Source of the DNA: CAZTII01 sp964613305
Lineage (GTDB): Bacteria; Bacillota_I; Bacilli_A; Erysipelotrichales; Erysipelotrichaceae
Assembly: GCA_964613305.1 (NCBI GenBank)
Contig: CAZTII010000030.1
Coordinates: 1-20,439, forward strand
DNA length: 20,439 nucleotides
Direction of reading: 5' to 3'
The notes beneath the pieces were generated by a model. It was not told the DNA's origin and made no database searches. It saw only the letters and a list, made by a program, of their open reading frames with translations. Both the position numbers and the translations under genes were made by a program. This document shows, piece after piece, positions 1 through 7,384 of the stretch (its first letter is position 1; each line of letters opens with the position of its first letter).

Positions 1-111
1 CTTTTTTCTATTAGCAGGTGCTTTTGAGGTTACACATAAAATTATACACTCTCTTTTTAACTTATCATTTATTCATAGAATTATAATTAAAATAACTTAA
101 TTGATATTAGT

Positions 112-140
112 AAAAAGTACATTTGTTCTGTGCTTTTTAT
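112..140 (+). terminator. Rho-independent terminator of an upstream transcript
   Basis: AAAAAGTAC (112-120) pairs with GTGCTTTTT (130-138) with one G-T wobble around a 9-base loop, and the 3' arm supplies the T run. It would end whatever transcript enters from the left edge. The A and T runs make it potentially bidirectional. No gene is recognisable in bases 1-111. Confidence 0.5.
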
Positions 141-170
141 ATGATGTTAGTAGTAATGAAAGCACTAATC

Positions 171-199
171 TTGTATTTTGTAATTATTTTAGGTACAAT
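171..199 (+). promoter_or_regulatory. Sigma-A-type promoter for the Bfd-like gene
   Basis: TTGTAT (171-176) and TACAAT (194-199) are separated by 17 bases, about 27 bases ahead of the start codon. It lies just after the terminator at 112-140, so the small ferredoxin-like gene probably has its own transcript. Confidence 0.5.
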
Positions 200-225
200 T
201 TGATTATATTAAGGGAGGAATTGTA

Positions 226-546
226 ATGGCGGTATCAAGAGTAATTTGTAGTAAGAATAACGTTGAGTATAGCGATATTCGTAAGGCGATGTGTAATGGT
301 GCAAGAACTCGTGAGGAATTAGTTTCTATGGCGGGTATTTGTAATGAGTGTGAAGGCTGTAAAAATGAAGTGGATGCTATTTTAACATCAGTGTGTGGAT
401 GTAAAGGTGTTTCGCTTAAAACAGTTGTTGATTGTGTTAATAGTGGTGTTAAAGATTTAGATAAAGTTGTAGAAATTACATTGGCTGGTTCTGTGTGTGG
501 GCGTTGTAAGAAACTTATTGAAAATATTATTGAAATAGGTAGATAG
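226..546 (+). CDS. Tandem Bfd-like [2Fe-2S]-binding protein
   Basis: This 106-residue protein contains two consecutive copies of the bacterioferritin-associated ferredoxin (BFD-like [2Fe-2S]) fold. In this family the cluster is held by a C-x-C pair and a C-x2-C pair about 32 residues later. The second copy is canonical: C57-G-C59 and C91-x2-C94. The first copy is altered: C8 is followed by S9-K10, so the second cysteine of the C-x-C pair is replaced by lysine, while C39, C42 and C45 form a C-x2-C-x2-C group. The start has a strong AAGGGAGGA ribosome binding site 6 bases ahead. Family members act in iron storage mobilisation or as cluster-binding modules of redox enzymes. No bacterioferritin gene is visible nearby, so the partner is unknown. 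The protein is cytosolic, with no signal peptide or membrane segment. Confidence 0.75.
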   Translation: MAVSRVICSKNNVEYSDIRKAMCNGARTREELVSMAGICNECEGCKNEVDAILTSVCGCKGVSLKTVVDCVNSGVKDLDKVVEITLAGSVCGRCKKLIENIIEIGR

Positions 547-695
547 TTTTTAATGTTTGATAAGCTTTATTAAAGGTGTGTTTATCAAGCAGATAATTAT
601 TGAAGCGCTAGTATTATTGATGTTTTAATGAAACGTTGTTATATTAAAATAGTCTGGTGCTAGTTCTTTGTTAACTTATTTATAAATTATTAATG

Positions 696-719
696 GCAAG
701 ATTTAATTCTTGCTTTTTA
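696..719 (+). terminator. Terminator after the Bfd-like gene
   Basis: GCAAGA (696-701) and TCTTGC (708-713) form a perfect 6-bp hairpin with a TTTAAT loop, followed by TTTTTA. It separates the ferredoxin-like transcript from the phosphate transporter. The gene-free stretch 547-846 otherwise holds only AT-rich sequence, a weak inverted repeat (TTGATAA 557-563 / TTATCAA 582-588) and the repeats described at 773-800. Confidence 0.55.
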
Positions 720-772
720 TTTTGTTTAATTGTTAAATCTAAGTAAAGTTTTATTTGATAAAGTGGTCAATA

Positions 773-800
773 TGTGAATTTTATGTTAATATTTTGTTAA
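773..800. promoter_or_regulatory. PHO-box-like direct repeats before the phosphate transporter
   Basis: TGTGAA (773-778), TGTTAA (784-789) and TGTTAA (795-800) start exactly 11 bp apart. On the opposite strand this reads TTAACA-N5-TTAACA-N5-TTCACA, which matches the TT(A/C/T)ACA repeat with about 5-bp spacers bound by PhoP in Bacillus. Weaker matches flank it (TGGTCA at 764, TGTATT at 804). The repeats lie 47 bp or more ahead of a phosphate cotransporter gene, so phosphate-responsive control is a reasonable inference. No phoP/phoR gene is in the window. Confidence 0.5.
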
Positions 801-810
801 CTTTGTATTG

Positions 811-857
811 AAAGGGGACGTATGTTTTTGCATACACGAAAATTGAATGGGTATTGA
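811..857 (+). promoter_or_regulatory. Hairpin and overlapping mini-ORF at the transporter start
   Basis: AAAGGGG (811-817) is a good ribosome binding site but lies 29 bases from the transporter ATG at 847. Between them, GTATG (820-824) and CATAC (831-835) can form a small hairpin that hides a decoy ATG at 822 and brings the binding site closer to 847. If the decoy ATG is used, it encodes an 11-residue peptide (MFLHTRKLNGY) that ends at 857, overlapping the transporter start and allowing coupled translation. A TGA in the transporter frame directly before 847 rules out any upstream in-frame start. Confidence 0.35.
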
Positions 858-2511
858 AAATGGTTTAATGTTACTTGGTGGTCTGGCATTATTTTTATAC
901 GGAATGCAGATGATGAGCGACAATTTAGAGGCAATTGCAGGTAATCGAATGAAGAACATTCTTGAAAAATTGACCGCAAATCGTTTCTTAGGTGTTACTG
1001 TAGGGGCAGTTATTACAGCGATTATTCAATCATCTTCAGCTACGACAGTAATGGTTGTTGGATTTGTAAATTCAAGTTTAATGACATTAAAACAAGCTGT
1101 TTGGATCATTATGGGTGCCAACATTGGTACGACGATTACTGGTCAATTAATCGCGTTGGATGTTGGTGTTATTGCTCCTTTATTTGCTTTTGTTGGTGTT
1201 GTTTTAATTATATTTGTTAAAAATAAAACAGTAGAATTTGCTGGTGGTATTGTCGCTGGTTTAGGTATTTTGTTTATTGGTATGAACATGATGGGTGATG
1301 CGATGACTCCGCTTCAGAATTCAACGGAATTTATCAATATTATGACTAAATTTTCAAATCCGGTGTTTGGTATTTTGGCTGGTGCTGGTTTTACAGCTAT
1401 TATTCAGTCATCATCGGCTTCAGTTGGTATTTTACAAGCTCTTGCAATTGGTGGTTTAATTCCGCTAGAGAGTGCGGTCTTTGTTTTATTTGGTCAAAAC
1501 ATCGGAACTTGTATTACAGCGATTTTAGCGTCTATTGGTACAAATAGAAATGCGAAACGTACAACCATTATTCACTTGTCGTTTAATGTTATCGGTACAG
1601 TTATCTTTTTAATTATTTCATTAACAACGCCATTTGTTTCAATCATGAGAGCGTATACGCCGACTAATCCTGCGGCACAGATTGCGAATGTACATACAGT
1701 ATTTAATATTGTTACAACGATTATCTTATTACCTTTTGGTGAAATGTTAGCGAAATTATCTACGATTATATTGCCTGATAAGAAGGGTGAAGTGGAAGAT
1801 AATGAAGATAAATGGCTTGAAGATTTAATGACTTCTAATCATTTATTAGGTGTTACAACACTTGCGATTCATTTGATTAGTACCGAAATTAAAAAAATGT
1901 ATGATTTAGTGAATGATAATACACTTTCTAGTTTTGAATTATTTACTCGTTATGATATTAGTAAAATGGAAAAAATTCAAACACAAGAACTTGAAATTGA
2001 TCGACTAAATATGCAAATAGCGAAAAAGATTTCAAAAGTATTAACAGTTGAACAAGGGTTCCATGAAATTTCAGTGTTGAATCAATTGTTTAAATTAATT
2101 GGTAATTTAGAACGTATTGGTGATCATTCCATGAATATTGCTGAATGTGCTGAAGCGATCGATCAAAAGAAATTATCGTTATCAAAAGATGCTTTCTTAG
2201 AAATTGCGGAAATGAAATCTCATTGTGTTGAGGGTTTATCTATCTTTAAAACACATTTTGATAACAAAGATGAAGTATTAAAACAAGCTGGTTTAATTGA
2301 ACAAAAAATTGATGATATGACTGCTTGTTATCGTACAAATCAAATTGAACGTATGAATAAAAAGAGTTGTTATATTGAATCAGCTATTTACTATGCTGAT
2401 TTATTAACTGACTATGAACGTATTGGTGATCATATTTTAAATCTAGCCGAAACATATGTTGCGATTGACGGATTAAATATTGAGCCTTTTACTGAAACAA
2501 CAAACGCGTAA
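847..2511 (+). CDS. Na+/phosphate cotransporter with C-terminal PhoU-like domain
   Basis: This 554-residue membrane protein belongs to the NptA/YjbB-like Na+/Pi cotransporter family, which couples sodium to phosphate movement across the cytoplasmic membrane. The family's inverted repeat is clear. QSSSATT (61-67) and QSSSAS (187-192) are the paired QSSS motifs, and GANIGTT (90-96) and GQNIGTC (217-222) are the matching substrate-site loops. About eight hydrophobic segments fill residues 1-310. Residues about 335-545 are helical and contain two related segments (NLERIGDHSMNIAE and DYERIGDHILNLAE) typical of PhoU domains, which tune phosphate transport. The start is fixed by an adjacent upstream stop, although no ribosome binding site sits at normal distance. 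PHO-box-like repeats lie upstream, and a terminator overlaps the stop codon. Direction of transport (uptake or efflux) cannot be read from sequence. Confidence 0.9.
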   Translation: MGIENGLMLLGGLALFLYGMQMMSDNLEAIAGNRMKNILEKLTANRFLGVTVGAVITAIIQSSSATTVMVVGFVNSSLMTLKQAVWIIMGANIGTTITGQLIALDVGVIAPLFAFVGVVLIIFVKNKTVEFAGGIVAGLGILFIGMNMMGDAMTPLQNSTEFINIMTKFSNPVFGILAGAGFTAIIQSSSASVGILQALAIGGLIPLESAVFVLFGQNIGTCITAILASIGTNRNAKRTTIIHLSFNVIGTVIFLIISLTTPFVSIMRAYTPTNPAAQIANVHTVFNIVTTIILLPFGEMLAKLSTIILPDKKGEVEDNEDKWLEDLMTSNHLLGVTTLAIHLISTEIKKMYDLVNDNTLSSFELFTRYDISKMEKIQTQELEIDRLNMQIAKKISKVLTVEQGFHEISVLNQLFKLIGNLERIGDHSMNIAECAEAIDQKKLSLSKDAFLEIAEMKSHCVEGLSIFKTHFDNKDEVLKQAGLIEQKIDDMTACYRTNQIERMNKKSCYIESAIYYADLLTDYERIGDHILNLAETYVAIDGLNIEPFTETTNA

Positions 2512-2523
2512 CCGCGTTTTTTT
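2503..2523 (+). terminator. Terminator overlapping the transporter stop codon
   Basis: AACGCG (2503-2508) pairs with CGCGTT (2513-2518) around a TAAC loop that contains the stop codon, followed by a T run to 2523. The transporter is therefore probably monocistronic. Confidence 0.75.
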
Positions 2524-2591
2524 AATTGTGTGATTGAGTCACGAGTATTATTATTTAATTTATGGTATCATTAACTAAGGAGGTTAGTTAT

Positions 2592-3530
2592 ATGAAACTT
2601 ACAGGCTATTTAGGAACATATGCAGGAAAAGGAAGTTTAGGTTTAAGCGCATTAATGGTGGATGATAATACTGGTGATGTTAGTGTACAACAACTTGCTT
2701 CTATTGATAATTGTAAGTATTTGGATGTCGAACATAACAAAATTTATAGTATCTTTAGTAATGCGGAAGGTGCTGGTGTTTGTGTACTTAATGAGAATGG
2801 AGAAGTTGAATCTTCGATTATTACGGAGAAAAGTTCTTCTTGTTATATTTTAAAAGAAGGTAATTATATTCATACGGCCAATTATAGTGAAGGAGTATGG
2901 ACTATTGTTGAAATTAATGAAAATGGTCTTTCTTTATTTAAACAAATTGTCATTAAGAAAAATGCTGGTTGTCATCAGGTATATAAAGATGAACATCGAT
3001 ATTATATTCCTTGTTTATTGATGGATGAAATTCAAGTGTATGACGAGCAATTTAATTATCTTCGCTCGTTATCGTTTAAAGCTAATCAAGGACCACGTCA
3101 TATGATTCGATATCGTGATGATTATTTAATTGTATGTGAATTAAGCAATGAACTTGTTTTAATGGATAAAGAAGGTTTTGTAAAAAGTAGTGTTTCAGTA
3201 CTAAAGGATGGTGTTATGAATAAAGAAGGTGGTGCTGCGATTCGCCAGCATCCAACTCACAATGATTTATTTTATGTTTCTACTCGTTCTAAAGAAAATG
3301 TACTTAGTGTTTTAAAAGTAAACGATACAATTACCTTAGAACAAGTAGTTGATTGTGGTGGTGATCACCCACGTGATTTTAATATTACACCTAATGGTAA
3401 ATTTTGTATCAGTTTAAATCGTAATTCTGCGAATGTTGTTGTATTTGCTATAGATGAACATGGATTGATTGATAAAGAAGTAAATAGAATTAGTGTTAGT
3501 GAAGCGGTATCGCTTGAATGGAAGGAATAA
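2592..3530 (+). CDS. pgl: 6-phosphogluconolactonase, beta-propeller type
   Basis: The 312-residue product matches the lactonase family (YkgB type), a seven-bladed beta-propeller that hydrolyses 6-phosphogluconolactone to 6-phosphogluconate, step two of the oxidative pentose phosphate branch. The family signatures GPRHM and GGDHPRDFNITPNGKF are present, and the length is typical. I place the start at 2592, not at the in-frame ATG 30 bases upstream, because AAGGAGG (2577-2583) sits 8 bases before it and the protein then begins KLTGYLGTYA as expected. The gnd start codon follows its stop by one base, and zwf comes after that, which strongly supports this substrate assignment. It is a different fold from the NagB-like lactonase (DevB). 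A close relative acting on another sugar lactone is possible but unlikely in this context. Confidence 0.85.
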   Translation: MKLTGYLGTYAGKGSLGLSALMVDDNTGDVSVQQLASIDNCKYLDVEHNKIYSIFSNAEGAGVCVLNENGEVESSIITEKSSSCYILKEGNYIHTANYSEGVWTIVEINENGLSLFKQIVIKKNAGCHQVYKDEHRYYIPCLLMDEIQVYDEQFNYLRSLSFKANQGPRHMIRYRDDYLIVCELSNELVLMDKEGFVKSSVSVLKDGVMNKEGGAAIRQHPTHNDLFYVSTRSKENVLSVLKVNDTITLEQVVDCGGDHPRDFNITPNGKFCISLNRNSANVVVFAIDEHGLIDKEVNRISVSEAVSLEWKE

Positions 3531-3531
3531 T

Positions 3532-4914
3532 ATGAATACTATTGGATTAATTGGTTTAGGAGTAATGGGTAGTAATTTAGCGTTAAATATTGCTGATAAA
3601 GGGTTTAAGATTGGTGTTGCTAATCGTAGTTATAGTAAAACAAAACAGTTTATTTCTGAGTTTCCTCATGATAATGTAAGTGGTTATGAAACGTTGAAGG
3701 AGTTAATTGATTCTCTTGAAAAACCACGTCGCATTATTATGATGGTAAAAGCTGGGGAAGCAGTCGATGAATTAATTAATCAATTAGAAGATTATTGTGA
3801 ATATGGCGATATTTTAATTGATGCCGGAAATTCTTTTTATGAAGATAGTAATCGTCGTGAAAAATATTGTAATGATAAAGGGCTTAATTTTTATAGTTTA
3901 GGTGTTTCTGGTGGCGAAGTCGGTGCTCGTTTTGGTCCTAGTTTAATGCCTTCTGGTAATGAAAAAGTGTATGGTTTACTACAGCCTATTTTAGAGGCGA
4001 TTGCAGCAAAACATCATGAAGAACCTTGTGTGACATACATTGGACCTGAAGGTTCTGGTCATTATGTAAAAATGGTTCATAATGGTATTGAATATGCGGA
4101 AATGCAACTATTAGCGGAGGTTGTTATTCTTCTTCAACATGGTCTCAATATGCCTTTAGAGAGGATTGCTGATATTTTGGATGAGTGGGGTAAAGGTGAA
4201 TTAAAAAGTTATCTTATCGGTATTACAAGCAATGCTCTACGCTTTAAAGATGAAGATGGTCTACCGTTAATTAATAAAATCTTAGATGAATCAAGTCATA
4301 AAGGTACGGGTAAATGGACAAGTATTGAAAGTTTAAAACAGGAAAAAAATATTTCTTGTTTATCGAATGCATTTACAACTCGTGTATTATCTAATGAGCG
4401 TTTATGGCGTTCTGTATTAAGTGGTTATACTTTTGAAACATCTGAAGCAAAGATTGATATTGAAGAATTGCGAAAAGCATTAATGTTAGCTAAAGCAATT
4501 TCTTATGCACAAGGATTTTCGTTGTATAGCGATGCTAGTAAACGATTTAATTGGAACTTACCATTAGCGTCAATAGCTCGTATTTTTAAGGCTGGATGCA
4601 TTATTCAATCACAGTTTTTAGAAACGATAGAAACTATTTATGAAACGGAAGATGTTGATTCTATTCTAATTAGTGAACAATTGAAACCGTTAATTGTTGA
4701 TTATAGTACATCACTACGAAAAGTTGTCGCAACTAGCGTTTTAGCTGGTATTCCTGTACCAGTATTAAGCAACGCTTTATCTTATTTAGATTCTCTTGCA
4801 TCTAGTTGTGTTGGGGCTAATGTTATTCAAGCGCAACGTGATACCTTTGGTGCGCATACTTTTAAACGAGTAGATAAAGAAGGTGACTTTCATGTTGAAT
4901 GGATCAAAGATTAG
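3532..4914 (+). CDS. gnd: 6-phosphogluconate dehydrogenase (decarboxylating)
   Basis: This 460-residue enzyme oxidatively decarboxylates 6-phosphogluconate to ribulose 5-phosphate with reduction of NADP+. The N-terminal Rossmann motif GLGVMG is at 8-13. The substrate loop GVSGGEVGARFGPSLMPSG starts at 124, and HYVKMVHNGIEY (177-188) supplies the catalytic lysine (K180) and binding residues. GTGKWTS and the C-terminal IQAQRDTFGAHTFKR are also family signatures. Full length is close to the usual 468. The usual GGEEGA is GGEVGA here. The start at 3532 is chosen because GGAAGGA lies just upstream, overlapping the end of pgl, and because the protein then starts MNTIGLIGLG; the in-frame ATG at 3493 would add unrelated residues. 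The last 23 bases overlap zwf, implying one polycistronic mRNA. Confidence 0.95.
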   Translation: MNTIGLIGLGVMGSNLALNIADKGFKIGVANRSYSKTKQFISEFPHDNVSGYETLKELIDSLEKPRRIIMMVKAGEAVDELINQLEDYCEYGDILIDAGNSFYEDSNRREKYCNDKGLNFYSLGVSGGEVGARFGPSLMPSGNEKVYGLLQPILEAIAAKHHEEPCVTYIGPEGSGHYVKMVHNGIEYAEMQLLAEVVILLQHGLNMPLERIADILDEWGKGELKSYLIGITSNALRFKDEDGLPLINKILDESSHKGTGKWTSIESLKQEKNISCLSNAFTTRVLSNERLWRSVLSGYTFETSEAKIDIEELRKALMLAKAISYAQGFSLYSDASKRFNWNLPLASIARIFKAGCIIQSQFLETIETIYETEDVDSILISEQLKPLIVDYSTSLRKVVATSVLAGIPVPVLSNALSYLDSLASSCVGANVIQAQRDTFGAHTFKRVDKEGDFHVEWIKD

Positions 4915-6238
4915 TCAAGCAGTAGTACTGTTTGGTGGAACTGGTGATTTATCCTTTAGAAAATTATTGCCAGCTTTTTATAATTTATACTTTAATGGTA
5001 AATTTACAGACAGCCAACATATTTTTGTTTTAGGTCGTCGTCCTTGGAGTACGGAAGATTACTTACAACAATTAATACCGTGGATTGAAAAATTCAGTCG
5101 TTTTCATTATGATGAAGAATTTTTCAATAAGTTTAAAAAGAATATTTCGTATGTAGAAATTGATTTTAATGATATATCGAATTATGAAAAATTAAAATGT
5201 GTTTTAACGCAATCAGAAGTAGATGAATACAATTATTATTTTGCGACTGCTCCACGTTATTTTGATACAATTACTAAAGGTATTGAGTCAATGAATTTAG
5301 AAAGTAAAAGTAAAGTGATTATTGAAAAACCATTTGGTGATCATTTAACTCATGCTCGTGTGTTAAATGGACAATTAGAAAACTTGTTTTCTAAGGAGAA
5401 TGTGTATCGAATTGATCATTATTTAGGCAAAGAAATGGTTCGTAATGTTCAAGCTATCCGTTTTAGTAATCCTCTTTTTGAAAAAAGTTGGAATAGTGAA
5501 AGCATTGAAAAAATAGAAATTGATAGTTTTGAAGAAGTTGGTGTTGAGACAAGAGGTGATTATTATGATAAAGCTGGTGTCTTAAAAGATATGGTTCAAA
5601 ATCATCTATTTCAAATATTGAGTATTTTAGCGATGGAACAACCGACCGATAATAAGCCAATTGCTACTCGTCAAGTAGAGGTGTTGAAGGATTTACGACT
5701 GTTTAATAAAATGACGTCACCAATGATTTTAGGACAATATGAAGGATATCGTGATGAAGATAAAGTAGCGAAAGATTCTACGACAGAAACATACGCTAAA
5801 ATGGAATTGTATATCGATAATAAACGATGGAACAATGTACCATTTATTATTCGAGTTGGTAAAAAACTAGGTCAACGGTTGATGAAAGTTGTGATTACTT
5901 ATAAAGAAGTAGATAAAAATATTCCTAAAAATAAATTGGAACTCTTTATTCAACCTACAGAAGGTGTTTCTTTTTCTTTCAATATTAAAAAACCAGGTGA
6001 TACGGATGAACTTAGCGATGCAACGATGGAATTTTGTCAAAGTTGTGATTTATCCAATCGTCTAAATACGCCAGAAGCGTATGAGAGGTTATTACATGCT
6101 TGGCTTCAAGGAGAAAACACATGGTTTTCACAATGGGAACAAATTGAGTTAAGTTGGCAGTATACTCAAGCATTAAAAGATCGATATTATCAACAAGGTG
6201 GTAAACTAATACCTTATAAAGAAGGAGAAATACTATAA
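4892..6238 (+). CDS. zwf: Glucose-6-phosphate 1-dehydrogenase
   Basis: This 448-residue enzyme oxidises glucose 6-phosphate to 6-phosphogluconolactone with NADP+, the entry step of the pentose phosphate pathway. The coenzyme fingerprint GGTGDLSFRKLLPA starts at residue 15. The substrate signature RIDHYLGKE is at 173-181 (K180 in the active site), and the catalytic-histidine segment MVQNHLFQ and the GYRDE segment are present. It is somewhat shorter than the usual 480-500 residues, mostly towards the C-terminus. I prefer ATG 4892 to the in-frame GTG at 4883 because AAGGTGA lies 6 bases ahead of it; the ribosome binding site would otherwise overlap the GTG. It overlaps the end of gnd, so translation is probably coupled. 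It closes the pgl-gnd-zwf unit, in reverse order to the first and last reactions. Confidence 0.93.
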   Translation: MLNGSKISQAVVLFGGTGDLSFRKLLPAFYNLYFNGKFTDSQHIFVLGRRPWSTEDYLQQLIPWIEKFSRFHYDEEFFNKFKKNISYVEIDFNDISNYEKLKCVLTQSEVDEYNYYFATAPRYFDTITKGIESMNLESKSKVIIEKPFGDHLTHARVLNGQLENLFSKENVYRIDHYLGKEMVRNVQAIRFSNPLFEKSWNSESIEKIEIDSFEEVGVETRGDYYDKAGVLKDMVQNHLFQILSILAMEQPTDNKPIATRQVEVLKDLRLFNKMTSPMILGQYEGYRDEDKVAKDSTTETYAKMELYIDNKRWNNVPFIIRVGKKLGQRLMKVVITYKEVDKNIPKNKLELFIQPTEGVSFSFNIKKPGDTDELSDATMEFCQSCDLSNRLNTPEAYERLLHAWLQGENTWFSQWEQIELSWQYTQALKDRYYQQGGKLIPYKEGEIL

Positions 6239-6244
6239 TTAAAC

Positions 6245-6272
6245 AACCTTTGCGATTTGCAGAGGTTTTTTT
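6245..6272 (+). terminator. Terminator of the pgl-gnd-zwf operon
   Basis: AACCTTTGC (6245-6253) and GCAGAGGTT (6259-6267) form a 9-bp hairpin with one wobble and a GATTT loop, followed by seven T (6266-6272). It sits 6 bases after the zwf stop. Confidence 0.85.
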
Positions 6273-6304
6273 GTCTTATTGGATTAGTTTACACTTACTT
6301 GGAG

Positions 6305-6349
6305 TTGACGAATAAGCAAATAAAGCGTATTCTACTATTGTTAGCTAAC
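6305..6349 (+). promoter_or_regulatory. Promoter and palindrome upstream of the AraC regulator
   Basis: TTGACG (6305-6310), a 17-base spacer and TATTCT (6328-6333) form a good sigma-A promoter. Immediately downstream, around the expected transcription start, is the perfect palindrome GTTAGCTAAC (6340-6349), followed by a half-site repeat ACTAAC. This is a plausible operator, perhaps for autoregulation or an iron repressor, but the sequence does not identify the binding protein. Confidence 0.55.
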
Positions 6350-6365
6350 ACTAACTGAGGTGACT

Positions 6366-7328
6366 ATGAATAAACAATTATCACATTTATTAAGAAACAA
6401 GAGAGAAGAATTTAAAATTGATGTCCATGAAAACTATTATGATATACGTCATGAAAATGAAACTGGTGTAGGAAGTATGCGTTGCATGGAAGTATTTCCT
6501 CATATTGTTCTTTCTTTTAATCGTTACGATTTAGAACATGTTTGTACTTCTATTTCTTATGATAATGATGATATGTTGATGTTTGAATGTTGTTTAGATG
6601 GTCGCTTAGAATGGATACGACACAATAAGGCATTGTATTTAGAACCAGGTGATATCCATAGTCATGATCAAAAGAGTCATGCTGGATTATATAGTTTTCC
6701 AACAAAATATTATCGAAGTATTGCACTGATGATTAAAAAGAAAAATTATAGTGATTTGAAAGAAAAATATGATGTCGATATAGAACGTATTTTTCAAAAA
6801 TTTAAGGATGGGTTGCCTTATTATCTTTATTATAGTGAGCGACTATTTTCTATTTTTCAAGCGATGGATACATTTCAAGAATTAAGCAAAATTCAATATT
6901 ATCGTCTTAAAGTATTAGAATTTTTATTGGAGTTGGAACGTTATGATATTAGCCAGAGGGTATATAAGAAATACATTGGTAAACGTACCATTGAACGAGC
7001 GAAGAAAATTCAACAATTTATTCTTTCATCTGTAGATAATGCAATGACGATGGAAGATATAAAAAACCATGTTAATTATAGTTCAACAACGATAAAGAAT
7101 TGTTTTAAAGAGGTGTATGGTAGTTCTATTTATGCTTATCTTAAAAAATATAAAATGAAAAAAGCCGCGGATTATTTATTGAATAGCGATGATTCCATCG
7201 CATCCGTCGCATCAATTTTTGGATATGAAAATCCTAGTAAATTTAGTGCAGCATTTAAATCGGTGATGATGTGTACACCATCCCAGTATCGTTTAGAAAG
7301 CGAACAATACAATGTTAGTGATAAGTAG
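6366..7328 (+). CDS. AraC-family transcriptional regulator
   Basis: The 320-residue protein ends in an AraC/XylS DNA-binding domain (about residues 215-315). The first helix-turn-helix lies around TMEDIKNHVNYSSTTIKNCF, and the second contains the family signature region SIASVASIFGYENPSKFSAAFK followed by TPSQYR. The first 200 residues are a ligand-sensing region resembling PchR-type regulators, with a hydrophobic beta segment (MLMFECCLDGRLEWI) and an LEPGDI turn. The start at ATG 6366 is preferred over GTG 6360, which lies inside the GAGGTGA ribosome binding site. The gene stands 56 bases before the ABC transporter genes on the same strand, so local control of that transporter is likely. By analogy with PchR/YbtA it might sense an iron chelate, but this is inference from neighbourhood. 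Confidence 0.85.
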   Translation: MNKQLSHLLRNKREEFKIDVHENYYDIRHENETGVGSMRCMEVFPHIVLSFNRYDLEHVCTSISYDNDDMLMFECCLDGRLEWIRHNKALYLEPGDIHSHDQKSHAGLYSFPTKYYRSIALMIKKKNYSDLKEKYDVDIERIFQKFKDGLPYYLYYSERLFSIFQAMDTFQELSKIQYYRLKVLEFLLELERYDISQRVYKKYIGKRTIERAKKIQQFILSSVDNAMTMEDIKNHVNYSSTTIKNCFKEVYGSSIYAYLKKYKMKKAADYLLNSDDSIASVASIFGYENPSKFSAAFKSVMMCTPSQYRLESEQYNVSDK

Positions 7329-7348
7329 AAATATGGTGTTAATTCAAT

Positions 7349-7358
7349 CGACATGTCG
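7349..7358. promoter_or_regulatory. Palindrome between regulator and transporter genes
   Basis: CGACATGTCG is a perfect 10-bp palindrome in the 56-base gap ahead of the first ABC gene, 18 bases before its AGGAGGG ribosome binding site. It could be a regulator site in the 5' untranslated region. No clear promoter is visible in the gap, so read-through from the regulator promoter is possible. Confidence 0.25.
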
Positions 7359-7384
7359 TTAAAAAATCGTGATTAGGAGGGTAT

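Noticed and set aside
556..588. TTGATAA/TTATCAA hairpin as a terminator for the Bfd-like gene
   Set aside because: The loop is long and no T run follows; the hairpin at 696-719 fits better.
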